From Clostridia bacterium (lineage in GTDB: Bacteria > Bacillota > Clostridia > TANB77 > CAG-508), in contig JAAVXQ010000063.1 of assembly GCA_022790685.1 (NCBI GenBank), positions 1 to 50,444 of the forward strand: a stretch of DNA of 50,444 nt, written 5' to 3'. Both the position numbers and the translations under genes were made by a program. The stretch's first letter is position 1; each line of letters starts with the position of its first letter. Under the pieces are notes generated by a model. The model worked only from the letters and a program-made list of their open reading frames with translations, ran no database searches and was not told where the DNA came from. Shown piece by piece: positions 36,381-45,028 of the stretch.

Positions 36381-36626
36381 TTACATTTTGCGCTTTCCTA
36401 TTGTGTTTGTACCTATGTTTGTAACATATCCTTTTATTATTTTATTTTCTTCTGTTAAAATAAAACTTTTATTATCTTCTTCTGAAATTTTCCTAATATT
36501 GCCTTCTTTTTCTATATTATCATATAAATTTTTAAATTCTCTAGTATTTCTAATATAATTTAAATTAAAAATTCCTATGATACTGTTATTATTTATAACA
36601 AAATCTTTACCTATATGCAAATACAT
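36381..36626 (-). CDS. remB: RemB/YaaB-like DUF370 protein
   Basis: An 81-residue protein of the DUF370/Rem family (MYLHIGKDFVINNNSIIGIFN...FILTEENKIIKGYVTN). In Bacillus the yaaB/remB gene has the same position between recF and gyrB and is related to the biofilm-matrix regulator RemA. Its own role here is not shown. It begins 56 bases after recF stops and lies 15 bases before gyrB, in the same operon. Confidence 0.85.
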   Translation of the reverse strand: MYLHIGKDFVINNNSIIGIFNLNYIRNTREFKNLYDNIEKEGNIRKISEEDNKSFILTEENKIIKGYVTNIGTNTIGKRKM

Positions 36627-36681
36627 TTTTTCTCCTTATCTAATAAAAGATTTTATTTTTTTCGTACTTAAATAATATACC

Positions 36682-37755
36682 TTATTTTTCTTTTTTGCAA
36701 ATTCCTTTTTCTACAAAGAATATTTTTGCATTTTTTTCTATTTGCATTTTGTCTGTACAGGTAAGAATTACCTGACTTCCTGTTATATTTTCTAAAAAAT
36801 TTTTTCTTCTTTCTTCATCTAATTCAGACATAAAGTCATCTAATAATAATACTGGTGCATCATTTATTTCTTCTTTTACAACATTTAATTCACAAAGTTT
36901 TAAAGTAAGTGTTGCTGTTCGTTGTTGCCCTTGTGAGCCAAAGGTAGAAACTTCTTTTTTATTTATATATACGAAAAAATCATCTCTATGTATTCCTGAT
37001 GTTGTAAATCCTCTTGAAATATCTATATCTACACTTTTTCTTAATTTTGTAAAAAACTCTTCTTTTGTAGTTCCTGAACTTACATATTTTATTTCTATTT
37101 GTTCTTTTCCACTTTTTGTTATTAAATTGTGGATATCTTGAATTTTTTCTGAAAATTTTTCTATATAAAATTTTCTATATTTATATATTTCAAAAGAAAT
37201 CTCTGATAATTGTTCATCCCATACTTCTAAAAGATTTCTATCTTTTCCTTCAAATTTTATTTGTCTTAAATAAGAGTTTCTTTGTTCTATTGCTTTATTA
37301 TATTTGTTTAATAGATGAATATAATTTGGTTTTAAAGAACTTATCATCATATCAAGAAATTTTCTTCTTCTTTGTGGTCCTTCTTTTATTATATCTATGT
37401 CTTCTGGTGTAAAAATAACAACATTTAGCTTGCCTATAATATCACTTACTTTAGCCTGTTTAACACCATTTATATAAAAAGATTTTTTATCATCTATTAC
37501 AGCTTCTATTTTACATTTTCTATCTACTTTATTATATTCTAAAGATACTTTTGAGGAATTCTTAGAAAATTTTATAAGATCTTTATCTTTTTTATCTCTA
37601 AAAGACTTCCCCATTGAGCATAGAAAAATTGCCTCTATTATATTGGTTTTTCCTTGAGCATTATTTCCATAAATGATATTTATTCCATTATCAAATTCAA
37701 TTTCCCCATTCTCATAATTTCTAAAATTATCCAATTTGACTTTTTCTATATACAT
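36682..37755 (-). CDS. recF: DNA replication and repair protein RecF
   Basis: RecF is an SMC-like ATPase that, with RecO and RecR (recR is also in this window), brings RecA to gaps. The 357-residue protein has LDNFRNYENGEIEF at the N-terminus, Walker A YGNNAQGKTNIIEAI, GSQGQQRTATLTLKL as signature motif and VLLLDDFMSELDEERR as Walker B. It follows a small membrane protein and dnaN in the same transcription direction. Confidence 0.97.
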   Translation of the reverse strand: MYIEKVKLDNFRNYENGEIEFDNGINIIYGNNAQGKTNIIEAIFLCSMGKSFRDKKDKDLIKFSKNSSKVSLEYNKVDRKCKIEAVIDDKKSFYINGVKQAKVSDIIGKLNVVIFTPEDIDIIKEGPQRRRKFLDMMISSLKPNYIHLLNKYNKAIEQRNSYLRQIKFEGKDRNLLEVWDEQLSEISFEIYKYRKFYIEKFSEKIQDIHNLITKSGKEQIEIKYVSSGTTKEEFFTKLRKSVDIDISRGFTTSGIHRDDFFVYINKKEVSTFGSQGQQRTATLTLKLCELNVVKEEINDAPVLLLDDFMSELDEERRKNFLENITGSQVILTCTDKMQIEKNAKIFFVEKGICKKEK

Positions 37756-37764
37756 CTCTTATTC

Positions 37765-37959
37765 CTATAATGAGCTAAAAACCCAACTTAATATTGATTT
37801 TGCTAAAATAAAAGCAAATATGAAAAGAAAGGCTAGTCCAACAAGCATTGGTGCATTTATCTTAACACCTGTACTTTCATTTATTTTTTCTGTTAATTTC
37901 TCTATCTTTTCCCAAATATTAAATAAAAAATCTGTTACCTTATCAAAAAATTCTTTCAT
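37765..37959 (-). CDS. Small single-pass membrane protein between dnaN and recF
   Basis: A 64-residue protein with an amphipathic N-terminal half (MKEFFDKVTDFLFNIWEKIEKLTEKINE) and a strong membrane segment (MLVGLAFLFIFAFILAKSILSWVF). The AAGGGGA ribosome-binding site is well placed. It takes the position occupied by the S4-domain gene yaaA in Bacillus, but has no S4 signature, so it is a different gene. Function is unknown. Confidence 0.75.
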   Translation of the reverse strand: MKEFFDKVTDFLFNIWEKIEKLTEKINESTGVKINAPMLVGLAFLFIFAFILAKSILSWVFSSL

Positions 37960-38002
37960 TTGTTTCCCCTTTTTCCACTTATTGTTCTTTTTTTGTGGAT
38001 AT

Positions 38003-39118
38003 CTATTCTTTCATCTTTATTGGTAATATCATATATATATAGTCTCCATTTTCAACTGGTTTTATTATACAAGGTGATCTATTTGTTCCAAATTCAATAT
38101 AAACTTCTTCATCATCTATCGCTTTTAATGCATCTAAGAAAAATCTTGGATTAAAGCCTATTTCTAGTTCTTTCCCCTCTGTTTCTACTGCTATCTCTTC
38201 TTTTGCATCTCCTGTTTGATTTGCACAAGAAATTATAACTTTTCCTATTTCTATATTTATTTTTACAGGATATTTCTTTTCTTTTTCTATAGATGATGAT
38301 GATATAAGTAGAATTCTTTCAAAGCAATCTTGAATATTAGATTTATTAACTTTTATTCTTGTTTCCCATGCTGTTGGTATTGTATTAGAATATTTTAAAA
38401 ATTCTCCATCTAATAATCTTGTTACTATTTTACAATTTTCCATTTCAAATAAAGCTTGATTTTTTGAAATTCCTATTTTTACTGTTTCAAAGGAATCTGA
38501 TATTATTTTATTAACTTCATTTAGAGTTTTTCCTGGAATTACACTACAAAATCCTGTTACTTTCTCATTTATTACATTACTTTTTATTGCCAATCTATAA
38601 CCATCCACTGCTACAACATTTAATTTATTTTCTAAAACTTCAAATAAACAACCTGTAAAAATTGGTCTATTCTCTTCTGTACTAACTGCAAAAATTGTTC
38701 TTCTTATCATATTTTTTAAAACAGTTTGTTCTATTTCTATAGAATTATCTACATTTATTTTTGGAAGTTCTGGAAATTCATCTGGATTCATTGTAGATAA
38801 TTTATATAAAGAACCTTCGCATTCAATTTCTAATAATCTATTTTCATTTATTGATATTTTTATTTCTGTAGAAGGTAATTTTCTTATTATTTCACTAAAC
38901 ATTGTAGCATTTACTACTGTATTTCCCTGTTCTTCTATTTTTGCATCTAATATATATTCTATTCCTATTTCTAAATCGTAAGTAGTTAACTTTAATTCAT
39001 TATCATTTGTTTGAATAAGAATACCTTCTAATATAGGCATTGTTGTTTTTGAAGATACACCATTTATAACAGAATTTATTCCTTTTAATATTTTTTCTTT
39101 TTCACAAATAACTCGCAT
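38003..39118 (-). CDS. dnaN: DNA polymerase III beta sliding clamp
   Basis: The processivity clamp, 371 residues, with the usual three-domain ring-subunit layout. Recognisable segments are VSSKTTMPILEGILIQ, the stretch NEDxxP-like EFPELPKINVDNS, IFAVSTEENRPIFTGCLFE, VAVDGYRLAIK, and the C-terminal SPCIIKPVENGDYIYMILPIKM. The ATG at 39118 has AAAAGGAGAAAAG before it. The gene lies directly after the dnaA-dnaN intergenic region. Confidence 0.97.
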   Translation of the reverse strand: MRVICEKEKILKGINSVINGVSSKTTMPILEGILIQTNDNELKLTTYDLEIGIEYILDAKIEEQGNTVVNATMFSEIIRKLPSTEIKISINENRLLEIECEGSLYKLSTMNPDEFPELPKINVDNSIEIEQTVLKNMIRRTIFAVSTEENRPIFTGCLFEVLENKLNVVAVDGYRLAIKSNVINEKVTGFCSVIPGKTLNEVNKIISDSFETVKIGISKNQALFEMENCKIVTRLLDGEFLKYSNTIPTAWETRIKVNKSNIQDCFERILLISSSSIEKEKKYPVKINIEIGKVIISCANQTGDAKEEIAVETEGKELEIGFNPRFFLDALKAIDDEEVYIEFGTNRSPCIIKPVENGDYIYMILPIKMKE

Positions 39119-39439
39119 GTTCTTTTCTCCTTTTACTTATGATATATTATTAGTAGTATTAGTTATAGGTAGTGTGGATTTAGTGGAAAACTTCTCAAAC
39201 ATACTATTTCCCTAGTAAAAACTATGTGTATAATATTGTTTATAAAAAAGCTTTTTATCCACATTATTAAATTTCTTTTGTGATTTACTACTTATTAACA
39301 TCTTATTCGCAAGTTTTTCACAAAGGTTTGTTGATAACCTTTATAGCTATTCCGTAAGAGTTAAAAGAAGTTCGTTTGTAAAATTTTTGTTTTATAAAAC
39401 ATATTTTTTATAAAAGTCTAATTTTTATTTATATTTTAA
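39119..39439. other. oriC: dnaA-dnaN intergenic region with DnaA boxes and trio-like repeat
   Basis: No gene. On the minus strand a DnaA-box-like AAATCCACA (39182-39174) is followed by a short spacer and a run of CTA/ATA triplets (39171 to about 39141), then A/T-rich DNA. This is the order of a bacterial basal unwinding element: DnaA box, DnaA-trio, AT-rich. Other boxes are TTATCCACA at 39255-39263 and TTATCAACA on the minus strand at 39337-39329. The change of gene strand around here fits the start of bidirectional replication. Confidence 0.8.
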
Positions 39440-40789
39440 TTAATTACTATTTTGAATAATGTTTTTAACACTTTCCACAATTAGTTTTGTATTTGTATTT
39501 TCTTTAATTTCTTTTTCTATTTTTGTACAGGCATGCATTACTGTTGTATGGTCTCTATTTCCGAACTCTCCTCCTATTTTTGGAAAAGACATTTGAGCTG
39601 TGGTTCTACAAAGATACATAGCAATTTGTCTAGGGAAAGCTATATCATTAGACTTTTTAGAAGAAACTAAATCTTTCTTATCTATATTAAAATATTTTGC
39701 AACAACTTCTTGAATATATTCTGCCGAAATAATTTTTTCTTTTTGAAGAACTAAGTCATTTATTGCTTTTTCTGCCATTTCAATTGTTATAGGACTATGT
39801 GTAAGTGATGCATAAGCAATTATTTTATTTAAAGCTCCTTCAAGTTCTCTTATGTTTGAATCAATTTTTGTTGCTATAACTGATAATATGTAATCATCTA
39901 TGATAATATTTTCTAATTGTACTTTTTTTCTAAGTATTGCAAGACGTGTTTCATAGTCAGGCATTGAAATATCTGCTAATATTCCCCATTCAAATCTTGA
40001 TTTTAATCTTTCTTCTAATAAAGGTATATCTCTTGGTGGCTTATCACTAGAAATAATTATTTGCTTACCAGATTGATGAAGTGAATTAAAGGTATGGAAA
40101 AATTCTTCTTGTCCCATCTTTTTGCCAGCGATAAATTGAATATCATCAATTAATAAGACATCTATATTTCTATATTTATTCCTAAATAGTTCATTTTTAT
40201 AATTAGCATCTTTTATTGAGTTTACTAATTCGTTTATAAATTTTTCAGAGGTTACATATAAAATTTTGGTTTCTGGATGTGTTTGTAGAATTTTATTTCC
40301 AATTGCATGCATTAAGTGAGTTTTACCTAGTCCAACTCCTCCATAAATAAAAAGAGGATTATACGCAGTAGCTGGTGCTTCAGAAACAGCAAAGGCAGCT
40401 GCCTGAGCAAATTTATTATTGTTTCCAATAACAAAACTATCAAAAGTATATTTTGGATTTAAAAAACTATTTGCATAATTTTCAGTATTTGTATAATTTG
40501 TATCTTCTATAAGAGAATCCGCTACAGTATCTACTTTGTCTTGTTTTTCTATAATTTTAATTTCGCAAGTTTTATTTGTTATGAAATTAAATGTATTTGA
40601 AACTAAATCAAAAAGACGTGATTCAATAGCATCTTTTTGCATTTTTGAAAGAGCAACAAGAACGATTCGATTATCATTAACAGAGTCTATTTCTAAATTT
40701 TTAATCCAAGTTGTATAAGATATTGTTGTCATTTCTTCTTTTAGAAGATCTTTTGCTTTTGTAAGTAAATCATTCTTATCAGAATACAT
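39440..40789 (-). CDS. dnaA: Chromosomal replication initiator DnaA
   Basis: The origin-binding AAA+ initiator. I place the start at ATG 40789 because AAAGGGG stands before it and the encoded MYSDKNDLLTKAKDLLKEEM is typical of domain I. The longer frame from GTG 40837 runs through DnaA boxes. Features are Walker A YGGVGLGKTHLMHAIGN, DVLLIDDIQFIAGK, the sensor-2 region and the domain-IV signature KIGGEFGNRDHTTVMHACTKI. Product is 449 residues. Confidence 0.98.
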   Translation of the reverse strand: MYSDKNDLLTKAKDLLKEEMTTISYTTWIKNLEIDSVNDNRIVLVALSKMQKDAIESRLFDLVSNTFNFITNKTCEIKIIEKQDKVDTVADSLIEDTNYTNTENYANSFLNPKYTFDSFVIGNNNKFAQAAAFAVSEAPATAYNPLFIYGGVGLGKTHLMHAIGNKILQTHPETKILYVTSEKFINELVNSIKDANYKNELFRNKYRNIDVLLIDDIQFIAGKKMGQEEFFHTFNSLHQSGKQIIISSDKPPRDIPLLEERLKSRFEWGILADISMPDYETRLAILRKKVQLENIIIDDYILSVIATKIDSNIRELEGALNKIIAYASLTHSPITIEMAEKAINDLVLQKEKIISAEYIQEVVAKYFNIDKKDLVSSKKSNDIAFPRQIAMYLCRTTAQMSFPKIGGEFGNRDHTTVMHACTKIEKEIKENTNTKLIVESVKNIIQNSN

Positions 40790-40930
40790 TAAGAAACCCC
40801 TTTCTTTAGAGTAATAGTTATCCACAATATTATCCACAGCACTGTGTGAAAATATACAAAATAATGTAATTTGAAGTTTATGTAAATTGTGGAAAACACA
40901 TATATCCGTAATATTTTATTGATGTCCCTA
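40790..40930. other. DnaA-box cluster upstream of dnaA
   Basis: Boxes on the plus strand at 40818-40826 and 40830-40838 (both TTATCCACA), and on the minus strand TTTTCCACA at 40896-40888 and a TTTTCACA at 40852-40845. They lie in the dnaA leader, so DnaA probably represses its own gene and this may be the second part of a bipartite origin. The gap from 40790 to 41146 contains no gene, only these boxes and two divergent promoters. Confidence 0.82.
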
Positions 40931-40958
40931 TAATATCAAAAATAATAATAAATATCAA
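40930..40958 (-). promoter_or_regulatory. dnaA promoter
   Basis: Minus strand TTGATA, 17 bases, TATTAT, about 140 bases before the dnaA start, with DnaA boxes in the leader. Confidence 0.68.
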
Positions 40959-41035
40959 GATTAAAAATGAAATTAAATAATTTTTTTATTTTTTTATAAA
41001 AAATTATAATTAAATATTTATTTTATTTGATAAGC

Positions 41036-41065
41036 TTGACTTTTTTAGGTAATTTATAGTATAAT
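41036..41065 (+). promoter_or_regulatory. rpmH promoter
   Basis: TTGACT, 18 bases, TATAAT, about 80 bases before rpmH. Confidence 0.78.
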
Positions 41066-41146
41066 CTATACTACTTGTGAATTATTTTGAATTCAAAAAA
41101 GTAAAATATAAAAAAATTAAATAAATATATATTTAGGAGGTGCAAA

Positions 41147-41281
41147 ATGAAAAGAACATATCAACCAAAAAAAAGACAAAGAAATAAAGTACATGGCTTT
41201 AGAAAAAGAATGCAAACAAGAGCAGGAAGAAAAGTTTTAAAAGCAAGAAGAAATAAAGGAAGAAAAAGTATTTGTGCTTAA
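41147..41281 (+). CDS. rpmH: 50S ribosomal protein bL34
   Basis: A 44-residue basic protein (MKRTYQPKKRQRNKVHGFRK...GRKSICA) that matches bL34 over its full length. AGGAGGTG lies 8 bases before ATG. It is the standard gene opposite to dnaA across the origin, followed by rnpA. Confidence 0.97.
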   Translation: MKRTYQPKKRQRNKVHGFRKRMQTRAGRKVLKARRNKGRKSICA

Positions 41282-41289
41282 ATAAAAAT

Positions 41290-41314
41290 AAAGGACGCAT
41301 AGCGCCCTTTTTTT
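41290..41314 (+). terminator. Hairpin between rpmH and rnpA
   Basis: AAAGGACGC with GCGCCCTTT (one mismatch) and a T-run of seven. It may be a partial terminator that gives more rpmH than rnpA message. Confidence 0.65.
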
Positions 41315-41366
41315 AAGTCTTTTAATTTTTTATATGGAAAAAGGGAAGAGGAAAAAAGAAAAATTC

Positions 41367-41705
41367 ATGAAAAATACAGTAATGATTAAAAAAAATTATG
41401 AATTTAAAAAGTTTTTTTCAAAAGGAAAATTTTATTTAGGTGAATATATAAATATGTATATTCATTTTAATAAACTTTCTTATAATAAACTAGGAATAGC
41501 GGTATCAAAAAAAGCAGGAAAAGCAGTAAAAAGAAATAGAATTAAAAGATTAATTAGAGAAAATTACAAAATTATTGAAAGTAAGATAAATAGCGGTATT
41601 AATATTCTAATTATTATTAATAATAATGCAAATATAGAAAAGATATCTTATATAGGCATTAAAAAAGATTTTGAAAAAATATTAAAAAAAGCAAGAGTAC
41701 TATAA
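41367..41705 (+). CDS. rnpA: Ribonuclease P protein component
   Basis: The protein subunit of RNase P, which supports processing of tRNA 5' ends. The conserved segment KKAGKAVKRNRIKRLIREN (RNR motif) is clear. I choose ATG 41367 (MKNTVMIKKNYEFKKFF) because it matches the family N-terminus; an in-frame ATG at 41334 adds 11 lysine-rich residues without a clear ribosome-binding site. The product is 112 residues. It abuts yidD. Confidence 0.93.
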   Translation: MKNTVMIKKNYEFKKFFSKGKFYLGEYINMYIHFNKLSYNKLGIAVSKKAGKAVKRNRIKRLIRENYKIIESKINSGINILIIINNNANIEKISYIGIKKDFEKILKKARVL

Positions 41706-41706
41706 A

Positions 41707-41928
41707 ATGAAAAAAATAATAATAGGATTAATAATATTTTATAAAAAACATATTTCTTTATATTTGGAACACTTAGGGATACACTGTAAATATGAACCAA
41801 CTTGTTCAGAATACATGTTGCAAGCAGTAGAAGAGTATGGGGTAAAAAGAGGATTAATATTAGGCATAAAAAGAATATTAAAATGCAATCCATTTTCAAA
41901 AGGGGGATATGATCCGCTTAAAAAATAG
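41707..41928 (+). CDS. yidD: Membrane protein insertion efficiency factor YidD
   Basis: A 73-residue protein with the YidD pattern: FYKKHISLYLEHLGIHCKYEPTCSEYMLQAVEEYG and CNPFSKGGYDPL. The three cysteines of the family are present. It starts 1 base after the rnpA stop and stands before yidC, as in most bacteria. It assists YidC in insertion. Confidence 0.95.
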   Translation: MKKIIIGLIIFYKKHISLYLEHLGIHCKYEPTCSEYMLQAVEEYGVKRGLILGIKRILKCNPFSKGGYDPLKK

Positions 41929-41936
41929 GAGGAAAG

Positions 41937-42782
41937 ATGTTTAATTTTTTTGCAAATGCATTTGGTTATGTTTTAAATGCAATTTATAATTTAGTTAACA
42001 ACTATGGTGTTGCTATAATTATTTTTACAATTATTTTAAAACTTTTAATGTTACCAATTTCTATAAAGCAACAAAAGACATTAAAAAAATCAGCAAAAAT
42101 ACAAGAAAAATCGAAAGAATTACAAGAAAAATATTCTTCAGATCAAGTAAGACTTAGTCAAGAACTTATGGATTTATATAAGAAAGAAAATATGAGTCCA
42201 TTAAGTGGTTGTTTAAGCTCTATAATTCAGCTTATTATAATATTATCTATATTTTATTTAGTAAGTAGACCACTTACATACATGAAACATATAGATGCAG
42301 AAACAATTAATAATTACACAACAGAATTATCACAAAATGGAGAAAGAATAAATTATCCAGAAATTGCAATAATAAAAAAACACTCTGCTCAAGATGAGAG
42401 AGTAAGACTGAATATGGATTTCTTAGGTTTAAACTTAAGTGATGTTCCATCACAAAACTATTCTGATATAAGAGTATTTATTATTCCTGTATTATATGTA
42501 ATAACTTCATTAATTTCTATGAAAATTACAACAAATATGAGTAAAAAGGAAAAAAGCAAAAATGAAATAGAAAATAAAGAGAAGAAACAGGATGACGAAA
42601 TAGATGCAATGGAAGAAATGAATAAAAACATGTCTTTAATGATGCCTATAATGTCTGTAAGTATTGCACTTATAGCTCCACTTGGTTTAGCTTTATACTG
42701 GCTAGTAAGTAATATACTAATGATTGCTGAAAGAATTGTTATAAATAAGTTTTTCAAAAAAGATGATGAGGAGGAAGTATAA
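41937..42782 (+). CDS. yidC: Membrane protein insertase YidC (short form)
   Basis: A 281-residue YidC/Oxa1 insertase. The core is visible: VAIIIFTIILKLLMLPISIKQQKTLKK, the cytoplasmic hairpin with QEKYSSDQVRLSQELMDLYKKENMSPLSGC, then three more membrane segments ending in APLGLALYWLVSNILMIAERIVI. It has no large periplasmic domain. No lipobox cysteine is seen at the N-terminus. A loop (about residues 205-230) is rich in K and E. It overlaps the jag ribosome-binding site. Confidence 0.95.
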   Translation: MFNFFANAFGYVLNAIYNLVNNYGVAIIIFTIILKLLMLPISIKQQKTLKKSAKIQEKSKELQEKYSSDQVRLSQELMDLYKKENMSPLSGCLSSIIQLIIILSIFYLVSRPLTYMKHIDAETINNYTTELSQNGERINYPEIAIIKKHSAQDERVRLNMDFLGLNLSDVPSQNYSDIRVFIIPVLYVITSLISMKITTNMSKKEKSKNEIENKEKKQDDEIDAMEEMNKNMSLMMPIMSVSIALIAPLGLALYWLVSNILMIAERIVINKFFKKDDEEEV

Positions 42783-43469
42783 ATGGATAAAACATATATT
42801 TTTGAAGGAAAAACTACAAATGAAGCGATTGAGAAAGGTCTTAGTGAACTAAAGGTTTCAAAAAACAAAGTAGATATAAAAGTATTAGAAACAGAAGATA
42901 AAAGAAGTTTCTTTAGTATATTAACACCAAGAATTGTAAAAGTAGAAATAAAACTAAAAGAAGATGTGGCAGAAGAAAAAAAGACAACAAAAGTATCTAA
43001 TATAACTCCAGAAGATAAAGAAAAAGCAAAAGAAAATTTAAAAGCCTTTTTAGATGAATTTATTTCAAAATTGCCAACAAAAGATTTAAAGTATGAGCTA
43101 AAAGAAGAAAATGATATGATAGAAGTAAACATTATAGGTGATGACACAGGATATTTAATAGGATATAGGGGAGAAGTATTAAATAGTTTACAAACTATTG
43201 TAACTAATATAGCATCAAAAGAATCACATGAAAAAGTAAGAGTATTATTAAATATAGGTGGTTATAGAGAAAAAAGAAAGAAAGACTTAGAAGTATTAGC
43301 AATGAAAATTGCTGGTTCTGTGATTAAAACAAGAAAATCAATAACTTTAGAACCAATGTCAGCATATGAGAGAAAAATAATTCATACAAAATTGCAAGAA
43401 AATAATAAAATAAAAACATATAGTGTAGGAGAAGAACCATATAGAAAAGTTGTTGTAGCATTAAAATAA
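42783..43469 (+). CDS. jag: RNA-binding protein Jag/KhpB
   Basis: A 228-residue RNA-binding protein linked to cell elongation and envelope control. It has the Jag-N domain (residues 1-50, EGKTTNEAIEKGLSELKVSKNKV), a KH domain (about 80-155, with GYLIGYRGEVLNSLQ) and an R3H domain at the C-terminus (LEPMSAYERKIIHTKLQENNKIKTYSVGEEPYRKVV). It follows yidC directly, as is usual. Confidence 0.95.
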   Translation: MDKTYIFEGKTTNEAIEKGLSELKVSKNKVDIKVLETEDKRSFFSILTPRIVKVEIKLKEDVAEEKKTTKVSNITPEDKEKAKENLKAFLDEFISKLPTKDLKYELKEENDMIEVNIIGDDTGYLIGYRGEVLNSLQTIVTNIASKESHEKVRVLLNIGGYREKRKKDLEVLAMKIAGSVIKTRKSITLEPMSAYERKIIHTKLQENNKIKTYSVGEEPYRKVVVALK

Positions 43470-43476
43470 TAATGAA

Positions 43477-43507
43477 AAAGAACATGTTAAGGACATGTTC
43501 TTTTTTT
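43477..43507 (+). terminator. Terminator after jag
   Basis: A 12-bp perfect stem (AAAAGAACATGT with its complement) with a 4-base loop and a T-run of seven or more. Confidence 0.88.
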
Positions 43508-43547
43508 ATGCAGGTTATACTATTTATTTATAAAATAAATAAATTTC

Positions 43548-43576
43548 TTGTATAATTATGTAAAGTGTGGTAAAAT
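43548..43576 (+). promoter_or_regulatory. mnmE operon promoter
   Basis: TTGTAT, 17 bases, TAAAAT, about 33 bases before the mnmE start. Confidence 0.6.
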
Positions 43577-43609
43577 AATAGTTGATTTTTAATAAGAAAA
43601 GGAGATAAT

Positions 43610-44977
43610 ATGAGCACAATAGCAGCTATATCAACAGCACCAGGAATAGGTGGAATAGGCATTATAAGAATGAGTGGGGAAGAGTGCTTTGAAATATTAG
43701 ATAAGATATTTGTTCAAAAAAAACCTCAAAGAATAGAAGATATAAAAGGCTATACTATAAAATATGGAAATATTGTAAATGAAGACAAAAAAATAATAGA
43801 TGAGGTATTAGTTTCATATTTTAAAGCTCCAAAGAGCTATACTTCTGAAAATATGTGTGAAATAAATTCTCATGGTGGAACAGTAATAATGAATGAAATT
43901 TTAGAGATTTGTATAAAAAATGGAGCAAATCTTGCAGAGCCTGGTGAATTTACTAAAAGAGCCTTTTTAAATGGAAGATTAGATTTAACCCAAGCAGAAG
44001 CTGTTATAGATATAATAAATGCAAAAACAGATAAAGAAGCTAAAGTTTCTCTAAAGCAATTAGAAGGAAATTTATCTACAGAAATAACTAAAATAAGAAA
44101 AAAAATTATTTCTGTATTAGCTGATATTGAGGCAAGCATTGATTATCCAGAATATGATATAGAAGAAGTAACAAATTCTAAAATTTTAAATATTTTAGAA
44201 GAAGTAGGATTAGACTTAGATAAATTGGAAAAAACGTTTTATAGTGGTAAAATCCTAAGAGAAGGAATAAAAACAGCAATAATAGGAAGACCTAATGCTG
44301 GAAAATCGTCACTATTAAATGTTATTTTGAATGAAGAAAGAGCAATTGTAACAGAGTATGAAGGAACGACAAGAGATTCAATAGAAGAGTTTATTAATAT
44401 AGAAGGAATACCATTAAAGATAATAGATACAGCGGGAATAAGAGATGCTGAAGACGTTGTAGAGAAAATTGGTGTAGATAAAGCCATCGAAATTGCTAAA
44501 AATAGTGATATAATTATAGCAATTTTTGATATAACTAAAGAATTAAACAAAGAAGATGAGAAGATTTTAGAATTACTTAAAGCAAAAAAAGCAATTATAG
44601 TACTAAATAAAGTAGATTTAAATAAAAGAGCAAATATAAGAAAAATTAAAGAACAAAACCTTCCAATTATTGAGATATCAACAAGGACAAGAGAAGGTAT
44701 AGATAAGTTATATGAAGAAATATCTAATATGCTTAAACTAAAAGATATTGGAAATGATGAAGAAATAATAGTAAGCAATTTAAGACATAAAAGCTTAATA
44801 ATAAATTCTAAAAATAATTTGAAAAAAGCAAAAGAAACAATTGAAAATAATATGCCAATAGATGTAATTTCATCATATATGAAAGAAATTATAGAAGAAC
44901 TTGGTAAGATTACAGGGCAAAGTGTTACAGAGGAGGTTATAAATGAAATTTTTTCTAAATTTTGTCTTGGAAAATAA
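43610..44977 (+). CDS. mnmE: tRNA modification GTPase MnmE
   Basis: With MnmG, it makes the carboxymethylaminomethyl group on U34 of tRNAs. The N-terminal folate-binding domain (IAAISTAPGIGGIGIIRMSG), helical part, and G domain with GRPNAGKSSLLN (G1), EGTTRD (G2), DTAGIRD (G3), and NKVD (G4) are in order, followed by the C-terminal catalytic cysteine in FCLGK. Length 455 is normal. mnmG and rsmG follow in the operon. Confidence 0.97.
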   Translation: MSTIAAISTAPGIGGIGIIRMSGEECFEILDKIFVQKKPQRIEDIKGYTIKYGNIVNEDKKIIDEVLVSYFKAPKSYTSENMCEINSHGGTVIMNEILEICIKNGANLAEPGEFTKRAFLNGRLDLTQAEAVIDIINAKTDKEAKVSLKQLEGNLSTEITKIRKKIISVLADIEASIDYPEYDIEEVTNSKILNILEEVGLDLDKLEKTFYSGKILREGIKTAIIGRPNAGKSSLLNVILNEERAIVTEYEGTTRDSIEEFINIEGIPLKIIDTAGIRDAEDVVEKIGVDKAIEIAKNSDIIIAIFDITKELNKEDEKILELLKAKKAIIVLNKVDLNKRANIRKIKEQNLPIIEISTRTREGIDKLYEEISNMLKLKDIGNDEEIIVSNLRHKSLIINSKNNLKKAKETIENNMPIDVISSYMKEIIEELGKITGQSVTEEVINEIFSKFCLGK

Positions 44978-44992
44978 AAAATAGAAGTTAAA

Positions 44993-45008
44993 TGTTTCAC
45001 GATAAACA
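44993..45008 (+). other. parS-like site 1
   Basis: TGTTTCACGATAAACA, 14 of 16 bases like the palindromic ParB site TGTTTCACGTGAAACA. It lies between mnmE and mnmG, about 3 kb from parA. An exact inverted copy is at 47073. Confidence 0.75.
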
Positions 45009-45028
45009 TTTTGTAGGAGAAGAAAAAA

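Noticed and set aside
40790..40837. GTG at 40837 as dnaA start
   Set aside because: The extension is translated from DnaA boxes and has no ribosome-binding site; ATG 40789 has AAAGGGG and a normal N-terminus.
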